From: Clostridiales bacterium
Lineage (GTDB): Bacteria > Bacillota > Clostridia > Oscillospirales > Ruminococcaceae
NCBI GenBank assembly: GCA_019423685.1
Contig: JAHZAY010000007.1
Coordinates: 1-64,000, forward strand
Length of the DNA: 64,000 bases
Reading direction: 5' to 3'
A program made the translations under genes and the position numbers. Of the stretch, positions 25,801-34,195 are shown one piece after another. The notes under the pieces were generated by a model, which was given only the letters and a program-made list of their open reading frames with translations, was not told the DNA's origin and ran no database searches. Every line of letters begins with the position of its first letter. The first letter of the stretch is position 1.

Positions 25801-26560
25801 CGCCGCTGTCCTTTGCCTTGCGGAATTCGGTCGTAAAGGTCGGATCGTAGAGCTTGGAGCGGGAGTAGTTGCCCTGCAAAAAGTTTCCCACCAGGATCAG
25901 CGCCGTCTTGGTGATCTGGTTGTCCTTGGCTGTCTGCGCCAGCGTCGAGACGGTGCAGCGGCAGACCTTCTGGTCCGGCCAGCTGGCCTTGTAGACGATG
26001 GCCGCCGGCGTATCGGGGCGGTAACCGCCCGCCACCAGCCGCTCCTGCAAGCCCTCCAGCAGACCGGTGCTCAGGAAGATGACCATGGTGGACTGGTGTG
26101 CTGCCAGCTTTGCGATCTCCTCCTTTTGAGGAACCGGGGTGCGCCCGGCCATCCGGGTGATGATGACCGTCTGGGAAACATCCGGCAGGGTGTACTCGGC
26201 ATTCAGGGCCGCAGCCGCCGCACAAAATGAGCTGACGCCCGGCACATATTCGTACTTGATGCCCAGCGCATCGAGTTGATCCATCTGCTCGCGGATCGCT
26301 CCATACAGGCAGGGGTCGCCGGTGTGCAGCCGCACGATCAGCGCCTGCTCGCGGTCAGCCTGCTGGATGACCTCCAGCACCTCCTCCAGCGTCATCTTGG
26401 CGCTGTTGTAGAGCCGGCAGTCCGGCCGCGTCTCCCGCAGCAGTTGTGGATTGACCAGCGAACCGGCATAGATCACCACATCCGCCTCGTGCAAAAGCCG
26501 CTGTCCGCGCACGGTGATCAGGTCCACCGCTCCGGAACCGGCTCCGACAAAATATACCAT
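25790..26560 (-). CDS. cbiF: Cobalt-precorrin-4 C11-methyltransferase
   Basis: The 256-residue tetrapyrrole methylase acts at C11. MVYFVGAGSGAVDLITVRGQRLL, VVIYAGSLVNPQLL, VRLHTGDPCLYGAIREQMDQL and YEYVPGVSSFCAAAAALNAEYTLPD are close to the CbiF/CobM consensus. GGGAGGAATTTGGG precedes the ATG. The C-terminal tail of about 15 residues (FTTEFRKAKDSGDEN) overlaps the cbiG start. Confidence 0.96.
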   Translation of the reverse strand: MVYFVGAGSGAVDLITVRGQRLLHEADVVIYAGSLVNPQLLRETRPDCRLYNSAKMTLEEVLEVIQQADREQALIVRLHTGDPCLYGAIREQMDQLDALGIKYEYVPGVSSFCAAAAALNAEYTLPDVSQTVIITRMAGRTPVPQKEEIAKLAAHQSTMVIFLSTGLLEGLQERLVAGGYRPDTPAAIVYKASWPDQKVCRCTVSTLAQTAKDNQITKTALILVGNFLQGNYSRSKLYDPTFTTEFRKAKDSGDEN

Positions 26561-26584
26561 CCCAAATTCCTCCCTTTGTGCCGG

Positions 26585-27274
26585 CTATTCCTCCACAACA
26601 ATCACCGAAAAATAGCTCGCATTCTCATCGACTTCCCGCATCGAGTGGAAGATCTCCTCCCCCTCCATGCCGCATTTCTGCACCATCATGGCCTTGTCCA
26701 ACAAATCCTTTTGGCGCAGCAGATCTTTGACCTTTTTCATCGAGCGGCCGGTCTTCATCAAAACCTTCGGTCCGCTCCACTCCAGTCCTTCCTCCACCCC
26801 TTTGTAGGATGCCGGAATGATGTGCAGCGGCTGTGCGCCCTCTGCCAGACCGGTGTTGAGCTTTGCCGCAACCGCGCAGAACGACGGCACACCCGGCACC
26901 ATCTCCACCGGATAGCCGTGCGCCATCACCCGCTTGTGGATATAAATATAGGTAGAGTAGATGGCAGGATCGCCCAGTGTCAAAAAGACGACCGTCTTGT
27001 CCTCGTCCAAAAACGCCTCGATGGTCTGGGCCGCCTGCTGATGGCTCTGCTCGAGCAGCTGTGGATCGCGGGTCATCGGCATGGCGATCTCGACGATCTG
27101 CTTCTGATCGAAGTTTTTCACCGCACCCCGCGCAATCTGTTTTGCGACGCCCTCGCCCTCGCCGGACTTTGGCACCGCCACGATGTCGCACTGCTCAATC
27201 AGGCGGACCGCCTTGAGCGTCATCAACTCCGGGTCTCCCGGTCCAACACCGATTCCGTACAACCTTCCTGCCAT
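26585..27274 (-). CDS. cbiL: Cobalt-factor II / precorrin-2 C20-methyltransferase
   Basis: The 229-residue enzyme adds the C20 methyl group. The N-terminus RLYGIGVGPGDPELMTLKAVRLIEQCDIVAVP and the later VVFLTLGDPAIYSTYIYIHK and MVPGVPSFCAVAAKLN match CbiL/CobI. It is separated from cbiD by a single base, so the two are co-translated. The length is normal. Confidence 0.96.
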   Translation of the reverse strand: MAGRLYGIGVGPGDPELMTLKAVRLIEQCDIVAVPKSGEGEGVAKQIARGAVKNFDQKQIVEIAMPMTRDPQLLEQSHQQAAQTIEAFLDEDKTVVFLTLGDPAIYSTYIYIHKRVMAHGYPVEMVPGVPSFCAVAAKLNTGLAEGAQPLHIIPASYKGVEEGLEWSGPKVLMKTGRSMKKVKDLLRQKDLLDKAMMVQKCGMEGEEIFHSMREVDENASYFSVIVVEE

Positions 27275-27275
27275 G

Positions 27276-28478
27276 TTATCTGTCCCCTTCCGATTGATAT
27301 TCCTCGGTCAGCTGCTGCAAGATTTCCTCGCAGCCCTCCGTCTTGCCGAGCAGCCCGTGCACGTTGGAAAAGACGATGACGCCGGTTTTCAGCGTCTCGC
27401 CCGCCCTCGCACGCACATGCTCCTGTATCTTTTGCATCATGCTGTCCATCACCGCCTGCCGAATCCCTTCTTGGTCCAGCAGGTGGATGGCTTCGTCGGT
27501 GGTCGCACTCTCCATCAGGGCCTGCAGCGTCTCCCGCTTTGCCCCGCACAAAGCGGCGTGCGCGGTAAACACCTCCAGGCGCCCATCGGCATAGCGGGAA
27601 TGGGTGTTCATAATGCCCGCCGCCAACTTGCTGAATTTTCCGATGTGCCCCACCAACAGTGCCTGTGAAAAGCCCTCCTGCACGCACATGTCCAGCGTGT
27701 CGCCGACAAAGTTAGAGCACTTGACGGCGTATGGCGCCAGATGGTGCAGCGCCTCCAGCGGTCCGCTGTCTAAAAAGGCCTGTCCATAGTTGCCGGGGGT
27801 GATGAGTGCGCTGGCATGGCCGGCCTTGCGCTGGATGCTCAATTCCAGCCTGATCGAATCGGTCAATGCCTTCTCGCTCATCGGCTCCACAATGCCGCTG
27901 GTGCCCAGCACCGAGATGCCCCCCTCGATGCCCAGCCGCGGGTTGAAGGTTTTCTTGGCCACCTCCTCACCCGCCGGGATGCTGACGGTGGCGACAAGGC
28001 CGACGCTCTCCCACTCCGGGTGTTGCTGTCGCACCTCTTCGATCTCGTTGCGGATCATCTGGCGGGGCACCCGATTGATGGCCGCCTCACCGACCGGCAT
28101 TTGAAGGCCCGGTTTGGTCACCACCCCGACGCCCTTTCCGCCGCGGATGGCGATGCCCGGCTCCTTGGATACCTCCAGTTTTACAAAGACCTCGATGCCG
28201 TCGGTGGCATCCGGGTCATCGCCGCTGTCCTTGCAGACGCTGGCCTGGGCAAAGTGGTCTCCGGTCTGCGCCGAATGCACCGGGATGTGCAGTTGCAGTC
28301 CCTTTGGCACAGTCAACGTCACCGTCTGCGGGCAGACCTCGCCAAACAGCAGCCTTGCCGCTGCCTGTGCTGCCGCCGCCGCACAGGTTCCTGTTGTATA
28401 GCCGCGGCGCAGCTTTTGCTGCCCCACATAGACATAGGCGTCCTGCTGTTCGATCCATTCCGGTTTTTCCTGTGCCAA
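27276..28478 (-). CDS. cbiD: Cobalt-precorrin-5B C1-methyltransferase
   Basis: The 400-residue CbiD methylates C1 and is diagnostic of the anaerobic pathway. LRRGYTTGTCAAAAAQAAARLL near residues 23-44, GVVTKPGLQMPVGEAAINRVPRQMI and GISVLGTSGIVEPMS are family hallmarks. The start appears to be TTG at 28478 with a weak AGAGAAG site, because no ATG occurs upstream of the conserved block. It is the first gene of the operon, about 93 nt from the inferred transcription start. Confidence 0.94.
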   Translation of the reverse strand: MAQEKPEWIEQQDAYVYVGQQKLRRGYTTGTCAAAAAQAAARLLFGEVCPQTVTLTVPKGLQLHIPVHSAQTGDHFAQASVCKDSGDDPDATDGIEVFVKLEVSKEPGIAIRGGKGVGVVTKPGLQMPVGEAAINRVPRQMIRNEIEEVRQQHPEWESVGLVATVSIPAGEEVAKKTFNPRLGIEGGISVLGTSGIVEPMSEKALTDSIRLELSIQRKAGHASALITPGNYGQAFLDSGPLEALHHLAPYAVKCSNFVGDTLDMCVQEGFSQALLVGHIGKFSKLAAGIMNTHSRYADGRLEVFTAHAALCGAKRETLQALMESATTDEAIHLLDQEGIRQAVMDSMMQKIQEHVRARAGETLKTGVIVFSNVHGLLGKTEGCEEILQQLTEEYQSEGDR

Positions 28479-28577
28479 TTCTTCTCTCTGCCTTTCTGTT
28501 TGTCCGGCTCTTTTTGTAGGTCGCCAGGCTTTTTAATCCGCTGGGAGAAAACCTTTTCCCCCAGCATTGCAGCTTTT

Positions 28578-28606
28578 ATTGTATCGAATTGCGCTGGGGA
28601 TGTCAA
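28578..28606 (-). promoter_or_regulatory. Promoter of the 21-gene cobalamin operon
   Basis: On the minus strand TTGACA (28601-28606) and TACAAT (28578-28583) are exactly 17 bp apart. The inferred start near 28571 gives a leader of about 93 nt. The leader contains one hairpin (GCTGGG / CCCAGC around a GAAAA/TTTTC inner stem, about 28540-28565). This is too short for a cobalamin riboswitch. A weak B12-box-like string (AGCCTGGCGACCT) is present, but its mismatches and lack of surrounding helices argue against function. Confidence 0.8.
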
Positions 28607-28629
28607 CCGCCAATCGAGCGGTTTTGCGC

Positions 28630-29127
28630 TTATCCGAGTCCCTGGATCATCGCGCGCAGCTGGTTGCTGTCCTCTACCGAAAGGTTCCACTGGCTGCCCG
28701 CGCTGTCTTCGACAATGATCTCATTTTCCTTTTCAAAGTTAATCCACAGGTAAAAGACGCTGTCCTCCTGCTGTTCGTTTGTGAAGTCTGCCACATAGTC
28801 GTATTCACGGCCGTCAAACGGCTGCATAAACTGCTCATTTTTGTGGGTGAGCAGGCTGTAGACCTTGTTGGCGAGCATCTCGTCGCTGCTGCTCCAGGCA
28901 GCTTCCTCCTGCCCGCGCGCGGTGATCGAAACCGAGTGCATATCGACCGCGTCGCTCTGCTCCACCGCAATTCCATCCGGCTGCTCTTCCTCAACCGGCT
29001 CCTCCTGCTGCCAGATGCCCGCAGCCGGAACCTCCTTTGCAGTGTTTGCGGAAGGCGCTCTGCGCCAGGAGTTGCAGCCGGCAAGCAAAACCGCGAGCAG
29101 CAAGGCACTCAGCAGTGCACGTTTCAT
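28630..29127 (-). CDS. Small lipoprotein of unknown function
   Basis: The 165-residue protein has a lipoprotein signal (LLAVLLAGC, Cys18) and a charged linker, then a mixed alpha/beta domain (VYSLLTHKNEQFMQPFDGREYDYVADFTNEQQEDS, VFYLWINFEKENEIIVED). It is probably anchored on the outer face of the membrane. I do not recognise the family. The start has AGGGAGATTGG upstream. Its end is only about 25 bp from the -35 box of the cobalamin operon, and no hairpin lies between them. Confidence 0.6.
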   Translation of the reverse strand: MKRALLSALLLAVLLAGCNSWRRAPSANTAKEVPAAGIWQQEEPVEEEQPDGIAVEQSDAVDMHSVSITARGQEEAAWSSSDEMLANKVYSLLTHKNEQFMQPFDGREYDYVADFTNEQQEDSVFYLWINFEKENEIIVEDSAGSQWNLSVEDSNQLRAMIQGLG

Positions 29128-29153
29128 CCAATCTCCCTCTTTCTCCCCCTGTG

Positions 29154-29777
29154 CTAGTGGGCGCACAGGTAATCGAACACCGCATCCGCAATCAGCATAT
29201 TTCCCAGTTCCGATAGGTGTGATCCGGTGGTAAACAACTGGATGGGGTATTCGGCCTGCCGGTTATATTCCATCACCTTGCGCATCGGCGTCTTGACATC
29301 CACCAGTCCCACGTCAAATTCGCCGCAGATCTGGGCCAGGATATCGTCGGCCTGGTCCAATGCCAACATCTTCTGGTGGCTGCGGTGGGCGGAGGTGGTG
29401 AGGGCGACGACCCGAATCTGGTCCTGCCGGCACCACTCCAGCAGACAGCGCACCCCCTTAGCAAAGCGCTCGGGCTCCCAATTCTTTGCGTCGTTCTGCC
29501 CGATCCAAAGGATCATCAGGGTGGGCTTGAGCGGCAGCACGTCGCGCGCATAGCGCTCCAACAGGTGCCGGATGGTATCCCCTCCGACACCGCAATTATA
29601 AAAGGTAAACTCCAGCTCCGGGAAGTGGATGAGCAGGCGCTTTGTCAAAATGTTGACATAGCTGCCGGAATAATCCAACTGGTAGCGGCGCGCTGGAATT
29701 GCAGACTCGTTTAAATCGGTGCGCCAGGTCAGGCTGTCGCCAAAAAAGACGATGCGCTCCCCGGGAGCGATGAGCAT
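29154..29777 (-). CDS. SGNH/GDSL-family hydrolase
   Basis: The 207-residue esterase/acyl hydrolase has the nucleophile block FFGDSLTWR (Ser about residue 13), the oxyanion Gly in YNCGVGGDTIRHLLER, the WIGQNDAK block and a C-terminal GSHLSELGN carrying the catalytic Asp/His equivalent. There is no signal peptide, so it is cytoplasmic. The substrate is unknown; relatives deacylate lipids or sugars. GGGGGAATTGAT precedes the ATG, and upstream frames lack homology. Confidence 0.85.
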   Translation of the reverse strand: MLIAPGERIVFFGDSLTWRTDLNESAIPARRYQLDYSGSYVNILTKRLLIHFPELEFTFYNCGVGGDTIRHLLERYARDVLPLKPTLMILWIGQNDAKNWEPERFAKGVRCLLEWCRQDQIRVVALTTSAHRSHQKMLALDQADDILAQICGEFDVGLVDVKTPMRKVMEYNRQAEYPIQLFTTGSHLSELGNMLIADAVFDYLCAH

Positions 29778-29876
29778 ATCAATTCCCCCAAATCGAATGT
29801 TTTTCTTTTTATTGTACCACACTTTCCCCCATTCCGACAGACCCTTTTTCCGCTTTCTTGCAGATGGGCACAAAAA

Positions 29877-29908
29877 GGCCCTCCTTTTTAAAAAAAGGAG
29901 GGCGAGCG
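29877..29908 (-). terminator. Terminator downstream of spoIIIA operon
   Basis: GCCCTCC plus a T-run pairs with an A-run plus GGAGGGC. On the minus strand the helix is followed by CTTTTTG. It lies about 160 nt past spoIIIAH; the stretch 29903-30063 holds no other recognisable feature. Confidence 0.7.
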
Positions 29909-30063
29909 GTGTGCGCCAAAAGAGCCAGTCAACGGCCTTTTTGTTTTTATGATGATCTATTATTATGTCCTGCAAAGGCCCGTCAAAAAACTTTAGCCGG
30001 CGGACTTTGCCGTGCAGTTTCTGTGTCCTCTCCGGGCGCCCACATCGCAAAACTTCCCTGCGC

Positions 30064-30645
30064 TTACGCCGCCACCGACACGATGGAGATATTTTCTACC
30101 GGCACCTGGGTTTGATCCAGCACAATGTCGCGAATCTGCACGACATCTGCCTCCTGCAGCTCCGGGGCCTGCACAATGACGTCCACCTTCTCGTTGGAGC
30201 AGTAGACCATGCACTCCTGGAAGCCTTTGGCCTTGATGAGATTCTCGATCTTGCCCTCCGTCTCGATCGACTGGGCCATCGCGCTCGCTTGGGCAGTCAG
30301 CTCATCCTTCTGTGCCTCGTCGAGGCTTACATCGGAGAGCATCACCTGCAGGGCCTCCTGTGCCTCATCGCGGGTCTTGGTGCGGGTGAGCCTTGCCTGG
30401 GAGAAGTATTCCGAGTCTCCCTGTACCGCAGTTTCTTGGGTTTGCTCTACATCCTTGGTGTCAACAAACTGTGCGTCGCCGTAGTTTTCCTGCTCGCCCT
30501 CCTCGGCGGCAAGTTCCTGGGTGGCGTTTGCCGTGACCAAATCCAGATCCTCCCCGGCAAACTGATAGTTTAGATAGACTGCCACCCCCAGTGCAACCAC
30601 CAGCGATGCCAAAACCAGCTGTTTTTTTCCTACGATCATGTTCAT
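30064..30645 (-). CDS. spoIIIAH: Stage III sporulation protein AH
   Basis: The 193-residue mother-cell protein binds forespore SpoIIQ across the intermembrane space in the feeding-tube channel. One membrane helix (KKQLVLASLVVALGVAVYLNY) near the N-terminus is followed by an acidic linker and a YscJ/FliF-like domain (LTRTKTRDEAQEALQVMLSD, through KGFQECMVYCSNEKVDVIVQAPELQEADV). AGGAGGGAAG precedes the ATG. It is the last gene of the operon. Confidence 0.93.
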   Translation of the reverse strand: MNMIVGKKQLVLASLVVALGVAVYLNYQFAGEDLDLVTANATQELAAEEGEQENYGDAQFVDTKDVEQTQETAVQGDSEYFSQARLTRTKTRDEAQEALQVMLSDVSLDEAQKDELTAQASAMAQSIETEGKIENLIKAKGFQECMVYCSNEKVDVIVQAPELQEADVVQIRDIVLDQTQVPVENISIVSVAA

Positions 30646-30677
30646 ATTCTTCCCTCCTGTAAGATCTGTAACAAACT

Positions 30678-31256
30678 TTATCCCAAACGGCCAGGGCAGA
30701 CACAAACCTGTGTGCTGCGAAGCCCTAAAACCGTTGTCACCGCTTCGGTCACCTGTTGGCGGACGCTCACGCTGTCCGCTCCTTGGCACACCACAATCAC
30801 TCCATTGATCTGCGGCTGTACCGTCTTTTCCACCACTGGTTGCTGCTCTCCCTGCGCGCCCTCGATCAGCACCAGGCGGCTCTCGCTCTCGCTGCTTCCA
30901 TCCTGCTGCGCCCCTTCCCGGCGCTGGCTATCTTCGGTGGCATAGACGCTGCACGCGCTCTCCTTGAGTGTCACCATCACGCTGCACCGTCCCACCCCGT
31001 CGATCTGCCCCACAATCTCCTCCAGCCGCTGTTCCAGCGACTGCTCTGGGGCCGCCTGTTCCTGCTGTTGCGGCTGTGCGGGGGTCTCCTCCTGAGCCGG
31101 GGTGTCGAGCAGCTCCGACAAAAGGATCAACCCCATCCCCAAAAAGCCGATCACCAGCAGCAGGCTCACGCGGCTTTTTTTGCCGCGCAGCTGCTTTGTC
31201 CATTGCGCCAGCTTTTGGGATAGTCCCTCGAACATCCGGTCAAGATCCTCCTTCAT
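30678..31256 (-). CDS. spoIIIAG: Stage III sporulation protein AG
   Basis: The 192-residue protein has a basic N-terminus, one membrane helix (RVSLLLVIGFLGMGLILLSELL), a Gln/Glu/Pro linker and a ring-forming domain (LEEIVGQIDGVGRCSVMVTLKES). The C-terminal part (INGVIVVCQGADSVSVRQQVTEAVTTVLGL) is the family signature. SpoIIIAG forms the large ring of the sporulation channel. It overlaps spoIIIAF by 17 bp. Confidence 0.94.
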   Translation of the reverse strand: MKEDLDRMFEGLSQKLAQWTKQLRGKKSRVSLLLVIGFLGMGLILLSELLDTPAQEETPAQPQQQEQAAPEQSLEQRLEEIVGQIDGVGRCSVMVTLKESACSVYATEDSQRREGAQQDGSSESESRLVLIEGAQGEQQPVVEKTVQPQINGVIVVCQGADSVSVRQQVTEAVTTVLGLRSTQVCVCPGRLG

Positions 31257-31740
31257 CGCTCTCCGTCCTTTCGTATTCTATCTCAAGAGAAAGTCCTTCC
31301 GACTGCAAATTTTCCCGCAGCCATTCTTCCCAATTCCTGTCCTGTTGTGAAAGCGTCAGCCGGAGAACGAACTGCACATCCTCCCCCTGCTGCATCATAT
31401 CTATGCGGATTTGGACAGGGGTTATGCCTTGCTGGCGCAAAAAAAGCGCCACCTCCTGTTCCATCTGCCCCTGCACCGCCTCAAATCCGGCCTGCCGGCT
31501 CTGCTGCAAAGCCTCCTGAGAAATCTGCTCGGCCTCACTTGCCGCTTCCCCCTGCTCCCAATCAGAAAAGTCCAGCTCGATCTTTCCCAACGGCAGCAGC
31601 ACGCTGCACAAAAAGAAGGCCGCCACACACACCCGCAGCATCCTGCCAAGCCCGGACTCCGGGGCAAGCATCTGACAGATGCCCGCAGCAGCTGCCGCAA
31701 AGCACAGACTTGCGCCCCACTCCTGCACCACTTCCAGCAC
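31240..31740 (-). CDS. spoIIIAF: Stage III sporulation protein AF
   Basis: The 166-residue protein starts at a GTG chosen because GGGAGG lies eight bases upstream; a TTG 24 nt earlier lacks a ribosome site. Two N-terminal membrane helices (LCFAAAAAGICQMLAP and LRVCVAAFFLCSVLLPLG) are followed by a helical extracytoplasmic domain with QQGITPVQIRIDMMQQ. The similarity is weak by eye, but position between AE and AG is decisive. Confidence 0.88.
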   Translation of the reverse strand: MLEVVQEWGASLCFAAAAAGICQMLAPESGLGRMLRVCVAAFFLCSVLLPLGKIELDFSDWEQGEAASEAEQISQEALQQSRQAGFEAVQGQMEQEVALFLRQQGITPVQIRIDMMQQGEDVQFVLRLTLSQQDRNWEEWLRENLQSEGLSLEIEYERTESDEGGS

Positions 31741-31768
31741 TGCAATCGCCTCCCTTCGCTGCAACCCC

Positions 31769-32908
31769 TCACGCCGTCATCGCCATCATCAGCGCCGTCG
31801 ATACCAGCACCAGCAGCGAAAAACAGGCGATCAGCGCCAACAAGATGGCAAATCCCTGCGCAATCGAGCTGAGCAGTTTGCCGATCTCCCCCGCGCCCAA
31901 CATCTCGCTGACCCAGCTGCCGGCGCGAAGCGAAAGATACCACATTCCCACCCGCAGCAGCACCGGCAGAAAGGTCAGCACCGCAACCAGGATGCCAAAG
32001 GACCCGACGGCGCCTTTGAGCAGCTGCACACAGCTCTTTGCCGCCCCCAGCGCATCCGAGATGGTCCCGCCGATGACCGGAATCATGCTGCCGGCCAAAA
32101 ACTTTCCCGCCTTGAGCAGCATGGTGTCCCCTGAACTGCCGATCACCGTCTGCAAAGAGAGCAGCCCCACAAAGAGGGTCGTCAGGATTCCAAGTCCCCA
32201 GCAGGCCGCCGACTTGATCGCCCCGGTCACCTTGTCCAGCTGCAGGTCCGGCGCCATCGCCGACACCGCACACAGCCCAAAATAAAGGGAGAGCAGCGGC
32301 AGCAGAGTGCGCACGGCCAGTTCTCCGGTCAGCTGTGCGGCAAAAAACAGCAGCAGGTTGTAGACCCCAGCCGAGGCTGGATGCCCTCCCGCAATCATCA
32401 TCCCGCTCATCACCGGCGTGAAGGAGAGGACAAACAGCGCACATTCCCGCAGCGATTGGGCAGTCTGTTCGATGCAGGCAAAGACCGGCTCCCCCAGAAA
32501 GCTGAGCGCACAGCCCGCCGCCACCACGACAAACACCTTTTGCAGCCGGTTGCTCACCGCACTTTGGCGCACCGCCCCCAATACAGCGCACAGCAGCGCC
32601 ACCCCGATCAGCCGTCCCACCGCCTCCAGCGGGCCGTCCATCTGGCTCTTTGCCGCTGCAACAATCTGTTCGAACAGCTCCTGCGGGCTCATCGAGAGCA
32701 ACTCTCCCAGCCCGCCGCCAAATTCCTCCATCGTCTGCTGCGCCTGTTTTGGCACCGACGGCTGCAGCTGTTCGGTAATGCTGTCCAATTGATCGGTCAA
32801 AAAGGAATCCAGCTGGCCCGAATCCGCACAGGCGCTTGTCCCCAGCAAAAAAAGTACGACGATGCAGCAGATCGACCGCCAACACCACATCCGAGGTAAG
32901 GGTTTCAT
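31769..32908 (-). CDS. spoIIIAE: Stage III sporulation protein AE
   Basis: The 379-residue polytopic membrane protein starts at the ATG preceded by AAGGATG; an in-frame ATG 33 nt upstream is possible. A signal-like N-terminus (SICCIVVLFLLGTSACA) is followed by helical segments with the conserved GMMIAGGHPASAGVYNLLLFFA and GSMIPVIGGTISDALGAAKSCVQLLKGAVG. It is a core membrane part of the SpoIIIA channel in the mother cell. Confidence 0.94.
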   Translation of the reverse strand: MKPLPRMWCWRSICCIVVLFLLGTSACADSGQLDSFLTDQLDSITEQLQPSVPKQAQQTMEEFGGGLGELLSMSPQELFEQIVAAAKSQMDGPLEAVGRLIGVALLCAVLGAVRQSAVSNRLQKVFVVVAAGCALSFLGEPVFACIEQTAQSLRECALFVLSFTPVMSGMMIAGGHPASAGVYNLLLFFAAQLTGELAVRTLLPLLSLYFGLCAVSAMAPDLQLDKVTGAIKSAACWGLGILTTLFVGLLSLQTVIGSSGDTMLLKAGKFLAGSMIPVIGGTISDALGAAKSCVQLLKGAVGSFGILVAVLTFLPVLLRVGMWYLSLRAGSWVSEMLGAGEIGKLLSSIAQGFAILLALIACFSLLVLVSTALMMAMTA

Positions 32909-32965
32909 CTTGTTCATCCTTTTTTTTAACGCTACGTCCATCTCAAAACAACCTCTATGTCTGTC

Positions 32966-33361
32966 TTATGCCATGCCCACAAAGGACAGCGCCGTGTCCA
33001 ACAGCTTTGCAAACAGCGGCATGGCCAGCAACAGCATGGCCACCTTTCCCGCCGTCTCCAGCCGCGCCGCGATCGCGCTCTCCCCGACGTCGCGGCAGGT
33101 ATCGCAGGCGGCCTGGGTCACAAGGCAGATGCCCAGCGATTTGAGCAGCACCTCTCCCGCCTGCCCGTCCATCTGCATCGCAAGCCTTGCAAAATTTTTG
33201 AGCTGATCGAGCACCGGTGCAAGCTCCCCGATCAGCCACAGCAGCACGCCGATGCCACAGAGCATCGAGAGGGCAAGCGCAATCTCCGGCCGGTACTGCC
33301 GTAGCAGCACGCACAGCGCCGCCGCACACAGACATAGTCCTATCACTGCTTGCAGCGACAT
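32966..33361 (-). CDS. spoIIIAD: Stage III sporulation protein AD
   Basis: This is a 131-residue membrane protein with about four hydrophobic helices. LKSLGICLVTQAACDTCRDVGESAIAARLETAGKVAMLLLAMPLFAKLL is close to the family consensus in the second half. GGGGGAGAGGG precedes the ATG. It is a small membrane subunit related to SpoIIIAC. Confidence 0.94.
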   Translation of the reverse strand: MSLQAVIGLCLCAAALCVLLRQYRPEIALALSMLCGIGVLLWLIGELAPVLDQLKNFARLAMQMDGQAGEVLLKSLGICLVTQAACDTCRDVGESAIAARLETAGKVAMLLLAMPLFAKLLDTALSFVGMA

Positions 33362-33374
33362 TCCCTCTCCCCCT

Positions 33375-33569
33375 TCACAGCCCGAATACCGTCTTGACCG
33401 TGTCGAACAGGGTGCGAATCTGTTCTATCATCATCATCAACACCACAATCAGCCCCGCCAGGGTGGTCATGGTGGCCTGCTCTTCCCGTCCCGATCGAAT
33501 CAAGACCTGGTTTAACACCGAGACAATGATGCCGATCGCAGCAATTTTAAAGATCAAATCGACGTCCAT
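33375..33569 (-). CDS. spoIIIAC: Stage III sporulation protein AC
   Basis: The 64-residue protein consists of two membrane helices (LIFKIAAIGIIVSVLNQVL and ATMTTLAGLIVVLMMMIEQI). It is the normal size and sequence type for SpoIIIAC. The ATG at 33569 has GGAGGAG upstream. A longer overlapping frame extends upstream through spoIIIAB but is not coding. Confidence 0.94.
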   Translation of the reverse strand: MDVDLIFKIAAIGIIVSVLNQVLIRSGREEQATMTTLAGLIVVLMMMIEQIRTLFDTVKTVFGL

Positions 33570-33600
33570 CTTTTTTCTCCTCCTTTTTCGCGCAGCCACT

Positions 33601-34107
33601 TTACAGCACGATGCACAGCGCCAACCCGACCAGCGGCCCGAGCGAGGTATACAGCTTGTTTTCCCGTTCGGCAAGCTGGGCGGCCTGACTGGCGGCTTCC
33701 TCCAGTTGGGCGCGCAGCTGGGCAATCTCCTCGAGCTGCGCCTGCAACTCATAGGCGCCCAAAATTCCCGAAAGGCGGCAAAGGATCTCGCGGTCCCCCG
33801 GCAGCAGATCCCCGCCGCAGCTCTTGACCGCCTGCTGCCACCCCTGCGGGAATTTTCCCCCGTCCAGCGCAAACTGCCGCAGACAGGGCAGCTGGGCAAA
33901 GGGCTGCTGGCGGCAAAAGAGGGCGATCAGCTCCCCGGCCGGCTGCATCTGAAAGCGCAGCCGCGCACTCAGCTCCCCCAAAAAGGAGCGGGCCAACAGC
34001 AGCTCCTTTCTCCTCCTTTTTGAGCGCCCTGCAAGATAGAACCCCGCCGCAGAACAACCCACCAGCAAAATCCCGCGCCCTAAAAGGCCAACGACAACCG
34101 CACTCAT
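33601..34107 (-). CDS. spoIIIAB: Stage III sporulation protein AB
   Basis: The 168-residue protein has an N-terminal membrane helix (GILLVGCSAAGFYLAG), a helical cytoplasmic domain resembling type II secretion GspF, and a C-terminal hydrophobic helix (LYTSLGPLVGLALCIVL). It probably anchors the SpoIIIAA ATPase to the channel. GAAAGGGGCGG precedes the ATG. Confidence 0.92.
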   Translation of the reverse strand: MSAVVVGLLGRGILLVGCSAAGFYLAGRSKRRRKELLLARSFLGELSARLRFQMQPAGELIALFCRQQPFAQLPCLRQFALDGGKFPQGWQQAVKSCGGDLLPGDREILCRLSGILGAYELQAQLEEIAQLRAQLEEAASQAAQLAERENKLYTSLGPLVGLALCIVL

Positions 34108-34195
34108 GCAATCCGCCCCTTTCTCCCAAAGCCCTATCGGCTCTCGTTTTGATGTCGCAATTTTCCTGTTTTATTGACAACTCCGCCGGACGTTT

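Noticed and set aside
28478..28571. Cobalamin riboswitch in the cbiD leader
   Set aside because: Only a mismatched B12-box-like string is present and the leader is about 93 nt, too short for the required junctions.
28319..28690. Leader peptide in the cbiD leader (ATG near 28560)
   Set aside because: The frame overlaps cbiD in another phase, has no ribosome site and no biased codon run.
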